Assembly: GCA_029204225.1 (NCBI GenBank) | Contig: CM055110.1 | Coordinates: forward strand, 32,666,240-32,730,239 | Direction: 5' to 3' | Origin: Diphasiastrum complanatum | Lineage: Eukaryota > Streptophyta > Lycopodiopsida > Lycopodiales > Lycopodiaceae | DNA: 64,000 nt | In this document: one piece after another, positions 15,940 through 26,904 of the stretch | Numbering within the stretch: position 1 is the stretch's first letter | How the letters are laid out: every line of letters begins with the position of its first letter | Notes under the pieces: model-generated | Database searches by the model: none | Seen by the model: the letters and a program-made list of their open reading frames with translations, nothing else | Told to the model about the DNA's origin: nothing | Program-made: the position numbers and the translations under genes

Positions 15940-16245
15940 GGATGTATTCTGAAGCTCGTCGGATGCCAACTGTGGAATGCAAAGGGAATGCAGGGACAGA
16001 TGTAACAAAATGCAGTAGCGGATGCAAATGTGTCGGATGTAGATGAAGGTAGAGGACGTCAGATGCAATGGTTAGAAGGCACTGGCGGATGCAAATGGTT
16101 GGCGAATGCAATGGGCATCGGATGGAACTGAGATGGAGGACGTCGGATGAAACTGATGAGGAAGGGTGTCGGATGCAAATGAAAGTGAAGGGTGTCGGAT
16201 GGAGGTTGGCAGATGCAATGGACGTCGGATGGAACTGGATCGAAA
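15940..16245. repeat. GTCGGATG(CAAATG) imperfect repeat cluster
   Basis: The word GTCGGATG or a close variant recurs about every 20-40 bp, usually followed by CAAATG, GAACTGG or AACTG, at positions such as 15,957, 16,034, 16,129, 16,142, 16,168, 16,194 and 16,224. Spacers are GA-rich. It resembles a decayed minisatellite. Related words occur at 14,540 and 15,660-15,750. Confidence 0.6.
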
Positions 16246-16394
16246 AAAAAAAAGACTGGATTGAAAAGACAGGGGATGAAAAAAAGTATAAGGTATCAAA
16301 AAATTTACAAGGGATCAAAAAATTATAAGAGGTCAAAAAATAAGAGATTGAATAAAATTAGGATCGAAAAATGAAATTCGAAAAATGAAACCAA

Positions 16395-18171
16395 GACTTA
16401 GAGTCTAAGTTAGCCAATCAGAAGAAACATGTAGTTCCACCTCCTGTAAAAGTGTTTAAGGGGGAGAAGAAGGATAGGAACTTACAAGTGGTAAGTTCTT
16501 GGCTGAATGTTTGGAACAAATACTTTGCCATGAACCAATTCCCTAAATCTGAGAAGTTATCCATTGTCACTATGTTCCTTGAAGGAAGAGCCTTAGTTTG
16601 GTGGGATGACTTAGTTGCAAAGGGCAATCAACCTTGTACATGGAATGAATTTTGCAAGCTTTTTAGGGATTATTTTCTACCACTTTTAGATGACTATGAA
16701 CACTTCCAAAAGTTGAGTCATCTAACCATGAATAAAGGTTTGGAACAGTTTATTCAAGATTTTCATGAGTACCTGAATCCACTTTATAGTGATATTCAGC
16801 CTAAGCTACAAATGTTAATGTTTATTGATGGGTTACCAAAAGATTATCAAGTGGATGTTCATAGGAACCATCCAAAAACCCTAGAAGATGCTATTAGGGC
16901 TGCAAAATACTTTGATGACACACCTAAGCCACCTAGGGGTCAACAGCCTAATGAGCAAAAAAAAGCTTTTCAATTTAAGAGGAAGGATAGGGAAGTTGTT
17001 AATGAAACACATCCCAATTCCAACAATTCTAAGAAAACCAAGAAAAACTTTAAAAAACATCATGGTGGCAATGATAAAGCTGAAGCTCGTAAGAAGAACC
17101 TGTGCTTCAAGTGCAATGGCGAGGGTCACCTTGCACGTGATTGGGTCAAAAACAAGCTTCAACCTCAGGTAATCTATCTCGAAGTAATGAGATGGATGTT
17201 TGTTTCCTTAGTTCTTTAGTTTTTGGTCCTAATGACCTTATTTGCATTAGAGGTAAAGTTAATGATCAAGTTGTTAATGTTCTTTTTGACACGGGATCCA
17301 CTCATAACTTTATTAATGTAAATTTGGTGCAGACGCTAAACCTTCCTACCAAAAAAAGTGAGAAAAAATACCGTGTGACAATGGCATCGGGAAGTAATTC
17401 CGATTTGATGGATTTTATTGTTCCTGATGTAGAATTGCACGTTCAGGATTACTTTGAAAAACTAGAATTCCATGCTGTTCAATTAGCTAATGTAGATATT
17501 GTTCTTGGGCAACAATGACATTTTGATAAGAACAAATCATTGAGAATTGATTTTGTTGAAAAATCTTTATCTTTTATGCATGAGAATTCTTTAATTAAGA
17601 TCAAGGCTAGTTTAAGTGTTGACACTAAAAATGTTAACCCTTATTCTAAACAGAAACTTAATTCTATTATGAAGAATTCTGATTTTAAAGTTTATTTATG
17701 TTTTCATAATGATATCATTTGCTCCAATGATGAAGAACTTAACATAAATGCCATGAATATACCCAGTGAGAACACTACAGAATTTGAAGCCTATAATGAA
17801 CTTAGGCAGGAATTCAATGATGTTTTTTTAGACCTTTTGGTAGGTTTACCACCAGAAAGGACAGTTGATCATAAAATTGACCTAATACCTGGAGCAATTC
17901 CAATTGCACAACATCCTTATAGGATGAGTGCATCGGAAGAGGCTGAGGTAAATAGGCAATTACATGATTACCTGAAAAAGGGGTGGGTACAACCTAGTAA
18001 GTCTCCTTGGGCATCACCAGTGGTTCTGGTGGCCAAGAAGGGTGGGACTATAAGGTTTTGCGTTGATTATAAGAAATTGAACAAGGTAACCATTAAGAAT
18101 AGATATCCACTGCCGCGCATGGATGATCTGATAGACTATCTTGGTGGTGCTGAAATCAAGTTTTCCAAAGC
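16395..18171 (+). pseudogene. Ty3/gypsy gag-protease-RT fragment
   Basis: The gag capsid (Retrotrans_gag type) spans about 16,450-16,920 and includes LEGRALVWWDDL. A knuckle at about 17,103-17,145 reads CFKCNGEGHLARD. Then come the aspartic protease (LFDTGSTHNFI, about 17,282) and the RT N-terminus ([35 protein letters not shown]). A one-base loss in the codon of the last zinc-knuckle Cys shifts the frame, and a TGA replaces an expected Trp codon at 17,516-17,518. The element stops abruptly within RT just after the FSK motif, before the catalytic YxDD, where copia sequence begins. The gag 5' end and LTR are missing. It is inactive. Confidence 0.9.
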
Positions 18172-21100
18172 ATGAAAGGAAGTGGAGAGAGTGGACAAGA
18201 GTATGTTCTTAGGATCAAATCTCTTAACAAGGAGTTAGGTGCAATAGGAGAGAAGATCGAAGATCAAGAACTAGTACAAATCATTTTGAATGGTCTAAGT
18301 GATGAGTTTACCAACTTAGTCCAATCATTTGCCATTCAAGACTCTCTTCCATCCATTGAAAAGTTGCACAATGTTCTTGTGGCCGAGGAGAGTAGGCTTC
18401 TACACCTCAAGACAAGAATGGATAGCATGTCACTTAATGGAGGAGAGGAGAAAGCTAACTTTACATCTAAAGGCAAGAAAAACCAAAATCCATTCAAGAA
18501 AAATCAAGGCAAGGAGGCCGAGATGAAGAATGGAGGATCTACCTCCAAAGGCAAAGTGAAGAACAAGGCAAAACTAAAGTGTTTCTTTTGTGGAAAGAAA
18601 GGACACTTTGCCTCATAATGCTACTTGAAGAAGAATCAACAAGCCAAAGGAGATCAAGGGAACATTGCTCAAGAGGAAGAATATAAGGATGGATTCAACA
18701 CATCCTTAATGGTTGCATCTACACCAACTTCAAGTCAAGACACATGGTGGATAGATAGTGGGGCTAGTTCCCACATGTCCTTTAACAAGCATTATTTTTC
18801 TACTCTTCTATCTTGTAATGACTCTAAGAAGTCAATATACACTGCTAGTGATCGAGCATGCAAGAAAGATGGCATAGGATCTATACCTCTTTGTTTAGGC
18901 ACATCTAAAAGGATAGATCTAGATAATGTTTTGTATGTTCCTACCATTTCAAGAAACTTGCTTAGTGTAGGACAATTAATGGACAATGGACTAGATGTAC
19001 ATTTCAAGAATGGAGTTTGTTCCATCTTGAAAAATGATAAGTGCATAGCTAGTGGCATTAAGCAAGGTAGACTTTTCAAGTTGGATGCTAATGTTGCAAG
19101 TGAAAGTGTGAACTTGGCTAGGGAGGAGCTAACTCAAGTGGAGCTTTGGCATAAGAGATTAGGCCATCCTAATCTTCAATCTATGGAGTCAATGGCAAGC
19201 AAGGAACTAGCTCTCGGCCTACCAAGAACTTTCAAGAAGTGTGGAAAAATGTGTGAGGCATGTGGCCTTGCAAAGTCACACAAATCTTCTTACAAGAAAT
19301 CTTCATCAAGATCTCTCTCTCCCTTGGATCTCATACATTCTGATGTACATAGTTTTTCACATGCAAGTAATGGAGGTGCCTTGATGTATGTAACTTTTAT
19401 AGATGATTGTACTAGATTCACATGGATTGAGTTACTATCAAAGAAAAGTCTTGTTTATGAAGCTTTCAATAAGTTCAAGTCTCTAGTAGAGAAACAACTT
19501 AGTACTTCTATCAAAGCACTAAGATGTGATAATGGAGGAGAGTACACCTCCAATAAAATGAAAGACTTTTGTGAGATCAATGGTATTAAGTTACAATACA
19601 CTTGTTCCTACACCCCTCAACAAAATGGGGTGGCCGAGAGGAAAAATAGGAGTCTATGTGAGTGTGCAAAGTCCTTGAGGCTTGATGCATCACTTCCCAT
19701 CTCATTTTGGGGAGAAGCCATAACATGTGCTAATTATTTGTGTAATAGACTTCCTAGTAGTGCTATAGATGGGATCTCACCTTATCAAGCCTTGTTTGAT
19801 AAGAAACCCAATGTAAAAGATTTTAAGATCTCTGGATGTACTTGTTATGTACACATTCCTTTGGAGACTAGAAGGAAATAAGATGCTACCTCCTTCAAAG
19901 GAATCTTTGTTGGCTATGGAGAAAATAGCAAGGGATATAGGATATATGATCTTACATCCAAGAAAGTAAAGGTAAGCAAGGATGTACTTTTTGATGAGTC
20001 ACAATTTGCTAAGAGCTTGTCAAATGGATCTAACCCATTGTGCATTGAAGATCTTGACAAATCCGAGGAGGATCTTGACAAACCCGAGGAGGATCAACCC
20101 GAGGATGGAGATTTGGATCCGAGTCAGAAGGGGCCAAGAAGATCATCAAGGAGCAAGGCCGAGCCCTCAAGGCTTACCTATGTGGACAAGGGAAAGCAAA
20201 AGGAAGGCTCTACATCTTCTACCTCTTACTCTTTTTTAGCTACATTGATTGAAGAACCATCATCTTTTGAAGAAGCATGTAAATCTAAAGTTTGGAGAGA
20301 TGCAATGCAAGTAGAGTATGATGCATTAGAAGAGAATCATACTTGGAATCTTGTAAATCTTCCAAGAGGAAAGAAACCACTTGCATGTAAGTGGATTTAT
20401 AGAATTAAGTACAATCAAGATGGATCTATTAGTAAATACAAAGCTAGGCTTGTTTCTAAGGGATTTCTTCAAATAAAAGGATTGGATTATGAAGAAACAT
20501 TTGCACCTATAGCTAAGCTTGTAACGATTAGATTAATCATTTGCATTGCTACTTTGTTCAAATGGGATCTCTACCAAATGGATGTGACAAATGCCTTCTT
20601 GAATGGCTTCTTAGAAGAGGAAATCTACATGATGCAACCCGAGGGCTTCATCAAGGTTGGTGAGGAGCAGAAGGTGTGCTACTTAAGGAAGAGCCTATAT
20701 GGCTTGAAGCAAGCACCTAGAGCTTGGTACTCTAGGTTGCATGATTTTCTCTATTCCCTTGGCTTTGTACTAAGTGCTTATGAACCTTCTTTATATTTCA
20801 AATGTAATGAAAGAGAGATCATCATTTTGGTTCTTTATGTTGATGACATCATTATGACAGGAAACGATGATGATGGCATAGGCAAAGTAAAAGTTGACTT
20901 ATCTAGTGAGTTCAAGATGGTAGATCTAGGCTTCCTAAAGTTTATACTTGGGATAGAAGTGTCTAGAAGTAGAAATTGTACTTTCATAAGTCAATCTAAG
21001 TATGCTACTTCCATTCTTGAAAGATTTGGTATGAAAGATTGTAAGGGGATTGACACCCCTATGGAGCATGTTGTGAAAGCAACTAATGAAGGTGATGAAG

Positions 21101-21765
21101 CATCCTTTGAGGACATCACTCTATTTAGGAAGCTTATAGGCTCTCTAATCTATTTAACTATCACTAGACCTGATTTAAGTTTTTGTGTAAGCAAGTTGAG
21201 TCAAAGTATGCAAGCTCCTTTAGTTCATCATTGGAAAAGTGCCAAGAGAGTACTTAGATATGTTTCTAGTACTAGATTTTTTGGCATACTTTATGAAGGA
21301 TCTAACTTGCACTTGAGAGCCTACTCGGATTCAGATTTTGCAGGTGACAAGATGGATAGGAAGTCCATTAGTGCATTTGCAACATTTCTTTGTGGAGGAG
21401 TGATATCTTGGCTTTCCAAAAAGCAAGATACAATCTCACTATCTTCTTGTGAAGCCGAGTACAAGGCATTGACTTCAACAACCAAAGAGATCCTATGGCT
21501 AAGAAGACTCTTGATGGAACTACATGTGCTAGAGGCCGAGGAGATCCCTTACATATTTTGTGACAATCAAGCTTCTCAACAAATTGCTTCAAATCCTATC
21601 TTCCATGCTAGAACAAAGCATATTGAGATAGCTCACCACTTTGTGAGGGAGAAGGTACAATCCAAGGAAGTGCAACTACATCATGTACCATCATCCGAAT
21701 GCATAGCTGATATCTTAACCAAACCATTGTCCAAAGATCCATTTTTTAAGTTAAGATATGCGTAG
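18172..21765 (+). pseudogene. Ty1/copia gag-pol (element A), 5'-truncated, two stop codons
   Basis: One continuous frame, broken only by TAA at 18,616-18,618 and TAA at 19,879-19,881. It encodes the C-terminal half of gag (UBN2-type capsid), a knuckle CFFCGKKGHFAS whose final Cys follows the first stop, and protease (WWIDSGASSHM). The integrase follows: the HHCC region with LWHKRLGHPN and CEACGLAKSH, then catalytic Asp in HSDVH, Asp in RCDNGGEY and Glu in NGVAERKNRSL. Next are RT (YVDDIIM at about 20,840) and RNase H (SDSDFAGD, SSCEAEYKA). Apart from the two stops and the missing gag N-terminus and 5' LTR, it is well preserved, so it is young. A PPT and LTR follow directly. Confidence 0.93.
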
Positions 21766-21793
21766 ATAGATGTACACTAGATTTGCCAAGTTA

Positions 21794-21807
21794 GAAGTGA
21801 GGAGGAG
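21794..21807 (+). promoter_or_regulatory. Polypurine tract of element A
   Basis: GAAGTGAGGAGGAG lies directly before the LTR start TGTTGAAAAT. The GAGGAGGAG ending is shared with the tracts of elements D and F, so these families prime plus-strand DNA with nearly the same sequence. Confidence 0.85.
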
Positions 21808-22404
21808 TGTTGAAAATTGTCACTTCTCACTTGACATTGGTTCATGTAAATATTGATCAAACATTAGAATATGTTGATGATATGATTTCACACGTGTGGA
21901 GCCTGTTCCCACGTGTGAAAGGATGTACTTTTCATGTTTGTATATATCCAAATTGATTTTGTATCATTCTAGTTAGTGTGAACATGAAATGACTAGTTTT
22001 TTAGTCAAGTTGACTAGTCACCTACAAATTAGCTTTTCTTTGCATGTGCATGAGTAGATGCTCCCACATGGCAAGTGGATGTTCACACGTGTGTATAGAG
22101 TACTAGAAGATAAGATTTGACCATTTTCCTTAGATCCTATTTTGTAGGGAATATTCCTATATTCTAGGAGACTAGCTTTTTGGATTTTAGTCATATTCTA
22201 GAATGTCAACTATTGGAGGCCCTCTCTTGTGAATGATCAATAATCATGAATAGAGATACCTTACTTTGCCTATTTTGGTGAAGTTTTGCTACTTTTAGCT
22301 ATCTTCTTGATTTTTGACTAGTTTCTTGATTTCTTGCATTTCCATTGTAATTTGATGTTTAATGAATGGATTAGATGTTTGAATGCTAAGGTTGGCACAT
22401 GAAA
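21808..22404 (+). mobile_element. LTR shared by element A (3') and element I (5' position)
   Basis: It starts TGTTGAAAAT after the PPT and ends near GGCACATGA, 4-9 bp before a TGGTATCAGAGC primer-binding site. It therefore acts as 3' LTR for the copia element upstream and sits as 5' LTR for the pol-less element downstream. Its last 190 bp or so (from about 22,215) match the end of the LTR at 26,290-26,850, but its first 400 bp do not. It contains three CACGTGTG-type palindromic words (21,886, 21,908, 22,082). The exact right end is uncertain by a few bases. Confidence 0.8.
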
Positions 22405-22408
22405 ATTT

Positions 22409-22420
22409 TGGTATCAGAGC
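22409..22420 (+). promoter_or_regulatory. Primer-binding site of element I
   Basis: TGGTATCAGAGC is complementary to the 3' end of plant initiator Met tRNA and lies just inside the LTR. It marks the start of the internal region of the downstream element. Confidence 0.88.
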
Positions 22421-23083
22421 ATTAGATCCTTTCTCCATCAGATTTGGTGGCTTTTGTTAAATTTGGTTGAGTTTCTTGTTTAGGCTTTCTTGATTTTTCA
22501 ATTTCCAACAAGCTTTGATTCAGTTATTGACTATATAATTCTTGTTTTTTGTGTAGTTCCTTGTTGTAAATCAATAGACCTCTCTTTTATCTTTCTGTAG
22601 GTACTGAGATTTTTTGATTTGGAGCTATAATGACCAAGTTATGGCCATTTTAGTGTTTTCTTTCCAATTTTAGCTATTTGTAGCTTTTTGCAGTCTGTTT
22701 TTCCCATTTTTGGCTGAATTTTTATCCAAACTTTCTGACTGTAATTTTGTAAGATTGTAGATCTCACTCTTAGCTTGAATCTAAGCCACTTTGCAGCCAA
22801 TTTGGTTGAAAATTGAGGGAGATACGACAAATCTTGTGGAAGAGGTCAAATTCTAATTTGAGTAGAGAATTTGGGAGAGAAGCACTTCAATTCTTCATTC
22901 TTGAAGTTTTACTTCCTTGTAAATTTTTTTTCCATTTCTTCATTTTGAAGATTTTGCCAACTCAGTTAAAAAAAATCAGCCCTAACCCTAAAGGCCTAAC
23001 CTAACCTACCCTAACCCTAAAGCCCCAACCTAAATCTTCTCTCTCTTCACGCTAGTTCTCTCTCTCCACGCCATCATTCGGAC

Positions 23084-23489
23084 CTTCCTTTTCATATAGC
23101 TCTGTTAAACGTTGAACATTGAAGAACTGAAAATCATGCAATTGAGGCATGCGAGGAATTTGAGGCTCTCTTGGCTTTTAGCTGGACCTCCGGTGCGCAT
23201 TGCTTGTTTGCAATAATCTGATTCAAAGTAATTGCGCTTTCGTTCACGCTTTGGCGGCTCAATCCAATGCTTTGCAATCATCTTTTTCAGGTTCAACTTC
23301 TCTTCCTCCTTTTCATCTATATCATCAAAGTCATAAAAACCAGCAGCATCATCCATCTTGAATTTGATGGCATGCTCAGTAAACTACCTCATTTTATCGT
23401 CAAGCTCAGCTATGGCTTCTTCTCCTTTTGCAATTATTCAGTCAATGTTTTAATCTATGATTGTGCTATCTTTTGAACTGAAGACCATC
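23084..23489 (-). pseudogene. Captured fragment of an ISWI-type chromatin remodeller (HAND region)
   Basis: The minus-strand translation matches the segment between the helicase core and the HAND domain of plant ISWI ATPases (CHR11/CHR17 type). Landmarks are MVFSSKDST at the start, IIAKGEEA, EHAIKFKMDD, then EPPKRERKRNY, and finally PRMPQLHDFQFFN and LTELYEKE. There are three in-frame stops and one 2-nt frame change just before the IPRMPQ stretch. The homology stops at GAAG/GTCC, which could be an exon-intron border, so the source may have been genomic DNA or an unspliced transcript. It lies antisense to the retroelement. About 135 codons of a roughly 1,050-residue protein family are present. 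It is clearly non-functional as a protein. Confidence 0.88.
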
Positions 23490-24562
23490 ACTATGTTTTT
23501 TATTACTCTGTCATAGTCTGCAAGCTCTTTGTAGTGCTCCTTGTACCATTGCATATCCATGAGCGCTGGCTCACTGTGTGTTACTGAGTGCTGATCCATG
23601 AGCGTTGGCTCAATGAGGTCACGAATTCAAGGCTCTGGCCATGCACGTACTTTTTCATTTGCCTCTAAAAGCTGCTCTGTCAAACTTCATCCATACCTTT
23701 TGAGAGCACTAGTTCGCAGGTGGTTCAACACATTCTAGGAACTCGGCATTGTCGTGAATTGTCATGCATTATCTCTTACATCGGCTACATCATCTCTCTC
23801 TATGCGTCGGCTATATTCGACTACATTCACCATCGGCTACATTCCCTCTCTCTCTACATTCCCCGTCGCCTACATTCTCTCTCTCTCTAAAAGCATCGGT
23901 TGAGATCCTCTCTCTCTAAAAAGCATCGGTTGAGATTTTTTTTCTCTTACTTGCCCCTGTGCCCACGCTGACAGAATCTTCCGAGCACCCTACTTGCCCC
24001 TGTGCTCACGCTGCCAGAATTTTCCGCGCACCAAGTAACCAACAAAAAAATTAGCCATCATTTTTAAGATTTCTACGGGTATCTTTCTTTAACGATCCAA
24101 TGCTCCAAAGAAACCAAACTTTTCTATAAAGGTCCCTTTCTAAGTTTGTAATTTCCCTGTCTTCATGTAGCCTTAACTTTTTCGTTTAACGTCAAAATTC
24201 AGTGCATTAAGAACAAAAATTGCTCAGTTCACTGCGCTGAGTACAATGATCATCATTTCATCATCATTATGTACTTCTTATTTTTAATTTTATTTTAGGA
24301 CCCTTTGTCCTAAGTTGTTTACACTTTATGTTTTATTCATTAGATTGACCATATCTCATTCGTTTGAGCTCGGATTTCAATGTCGTAGAAAGCAAACTTC
24401 ATTAGCTCAACAAGATTGTCAGTGTATAAGTCTTATTGGGATCAAAATTTGACATTTTTCAAAAGTCCTTTTTATTTGCTCTAATCGAAAAAAATCATGC
24501 CTATTCTTACTGCTTAACTACACCTTGTTAAAACTAGTTTCCATTACATCTCCACATTCCCC

Positions 24563-25578
24563 TCTGAAGATTTCAACAACGATCAGCAAAGTGAAGAACA
24601 ACACAAACCAGTCATTGAAGATGGCTCTACAGATGAAGCAGTTGAGCCATGTGATGGTCAGGATGAACTAGAGTTCAATGATGATGATTATAAAGATCAA
24701 GATCAATTCCAATTGACTACTTAGGATCATTTTGAAGCGACAAGCATGGATGAGCAACAACAGGTGCAAAGTGGAACAAAATATCACTACGAGCCCATGG
24801 AGCAATTCTATGATCTTGATGAACTCAAAAGACAACATCACCATGTTGTAGAACAACATTTTGATCATAATGAAGATGATAATGTTGATTATGAGGCCTA
24901 TGAAGATGCCTATGAAAGTGAAACAATTGATGACAATGAAGGGTGTTCTCTCTATGCCACTACAGGTATGATTGGCCCTTCTCTGATGGGTACATCATTT
25001 GCTTATGCAAACGATTTTAAGGAGGGAAGGAATATTACTATGGCTAGTGGAGCGACAATTTCCAGTCCCCATGTCAATTTTGTAGTAAGTCTAACACCAT
25101 CAACTCAACAACAGTGGGTCAATATTCATGGAAGATCAAATAATAGTGTAGACCCTACTATCAGTAAAGTGAGCGGTGGAACAAAAGAAATATTAGGTAC
25201 ACTTTTAATTGCCATACAGGATAACAAACAGGACAACAATTACAAGAAAGGTCAGAGCGAAGATGGGAAGAAATGTACAACAAGATGGCTACTCGTTTTG
25301 ACTCTATCTTGCAATCGGCTGGTATTACACAACAGCCAATTGATATTTGAACTACTAATCCTGAATTGTGTACCACTGTTGATGTCTATGGAACAACGCT
25401 TTCTCTAGTCCAAGGGCAAACTTCCAAGCCAAAGGTAGATATCGATCGAGATGTTTTGAGCAAACAAGATTATGAATCTTTTGATGAAGCTGATGATTTC
25501 AAGGAAGAAAGCAAAATTCTTGATATCGATCTATCTTCCACGGAGACAAATAGCAAAGCACCAATCGAAGCTTTTTGA
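24563..25578 (+). pseudogene. Acidic Asp/Glu/Gln/Asn-rich frame of element I
   Basis: The frame opens within sequence shared with element G (FNNDQQSEEQH, VIEDGS, EAVEPCDG). It passes one TAG near 24,721 and continues through the open stretch 24,746-25,350 (DLDELKRQHHHVV, EDAYESETIDDNEG). A frame change near 25,255 leads into 25,366-25,578 (RDVLSKQDYESFDEADDF). A following frame (about 25,770-26,100) has an Asn/Tyr/Gly-rich patch (NNYYGVTNGYHYA), then KEDTEEEEF and a hydrophobic segment. I recognise no known domain. Position after the PBS and leader suggests a gag-like or accessory product. It is strongly acidic, unlike copia or gypsy gag. Confidence 0.55.
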
Positions 25579-26289
25579 TGATCAAATTGGTATCAACATT
25601 GCTTCAATGAAGTCAATAATAAGAGATCCATCCAAAGATCTAAAGCAGTCGTCAATCCTATCAACAGGGAAAATATGTTAACTTGGAAATTGAATTCAAA
25701 ACCGTCAAATTCCTTGTGTACAGATGACCAAAAAGATCCCTACACTACATGGGATTTGATGAATCCGAATGTGGGATGCATGGCTCTAATAACTACTATG
25801 GAGTTACAAATGGATACCACTATGCTACATCAAGGAGCTATGCATAAGGCTATAGCACCGGATGCAGTGACAAAAAAAGACGCATCTGGAATTGGATAGC
25901 CCATCCAATCAAGGAAGATACTGAGGAAGAAGAATTTCGAATGTATGTTGCTTGGATCCTGTCAACCCATGCAGAACTAATGCAACTTGAGGCTTTTCTG
26001 TTTTTCATCAATCTCTTCTTCAATGATCTTATCAAATCTATGGGATCAGTTGTATATCAAAGGTTGTTTATGAAGAATTCTCGTTGCAACCTTGTTCTAC
26101 GCTAAAAAGTTGAGACAACAATATCTGATGGTAGATGGCTACTGACAAGAATAATACAAGAAAAGATGTTTCTTACTCAGGTCGGCCAAATATCTTCGAC
26201 TACCACCAACGGATTCATGAAGCATGGCACCAACAAAAGAGCTACATGGTCTTCATTTTTGAGGGCAAAAATGCTTAAAGTAGGGGGAG

Positions 26290-26850
26290 TGTCATGTGAT
26301 GCATGTAATTAGCCCATGAGCTTGCTAATGAATTGCCAAATATAGCCATGGGGCTAAATTAGATTAGAACTACTCAATAGGACAGTTAATAAAGTGGTTC
26401 AATCAACCTCGCTAGAATTGAGAATAGCTTCTTCTAATAATGGTTGTAAGGCCCAATTTAGCTAAATAAGGCCCCAAACTTATAGTAGAGGCACAAATGA
26501 CCACTATAAATAGCTGAGGTCGTGCTAAATTTGGAGGCTATTGTTCATTTTGTAATTTTGAGTTTTAAGAGATCTTGGAGCTTCTCTTGGAGAGCTTTCT
26601 TGATGGAGAAAATGGTTCATGTGTCTAAAGTCACATGAGAGCTATGATCATGCTCTAGAGTCAGGCCCTATCTTGTGAATGATCAATAATCATGAATTTA
26701 GATACCTTACTTTGCCTATTTTGGTGAAGTTTTGCTACTTTTAGCTATCTTCTTGATTTTTGACTAGTTTCTTGCTGTCTTGCATTTTCATTGTAATTTG
26801 ATATTTAATGAATGGATTAGATGTTTGAATGCTAAGGTTGGCACATGACA
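26290..26850 (+). mobile_element. 3' LTR of element I
   Basis: It starts TGTCATGTGATG directly after the PPT and ends CACATGACA, so the ends form a short TGTCATGTG / CACATGACA inverted repeat. A TATA box lies at 26,505-26,512. The last 190 bp match the LTR at 21,808-22,404. Length is 561 bp. No direct repeat of the flank could be matched, because the left end of the element is the chimeric LTR. Confidence 0.82.
26505..26512 (+). promoter_or_regulatory. TATA box in LTR of element I
   Basis: TATAAATA, in the context ACCACTATAAATAGCTGAGG, lies 215 bp from the LTR start. This is a typical place for the core promoter that drives genomic RNA; R would begin about 30 bp downstream. Confidence 0.6.
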
Positions 26851-26904
26851 CTTCCAAGGACAGTATATTTTCTGGGTAGAAATACATTATACACTATTTT
26901 AAAC

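Larger units (their letters stand above)
22405..26289 (+). mobile_element. Internal region of non-autonomous LTR element I
   Basis: It is bounded by a PBS at 22,409 and a PPT (AAAGTAGGGGGAG, 26,277-26,289) before the LTR at 26,290. No protease, integrase, RT or RNase H motifs occur inside. Contents in order: an untranslated leader with CCCTAAA-like words near 22,985-23,025; an antisense fragment of an ISWI gene; a CT-rich stretch (23,800-23,950); a block (23,950-24,715) shared with element G at 61-62 kb; and an acidic reading frame. It resembles a large retrotransposon derivative moved by proteins supplied from elsewhere. The two LTRs match only in their 3' part, so the 5' LTR may be recombinant. 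Confidence 0.75.

Noticed and set aside
22980-23035. Interstitial telomere repeat
   Set aside because: CCCTAAA-like words occur only a few times and irregularly; too short and degenerate for a telomeric tract.
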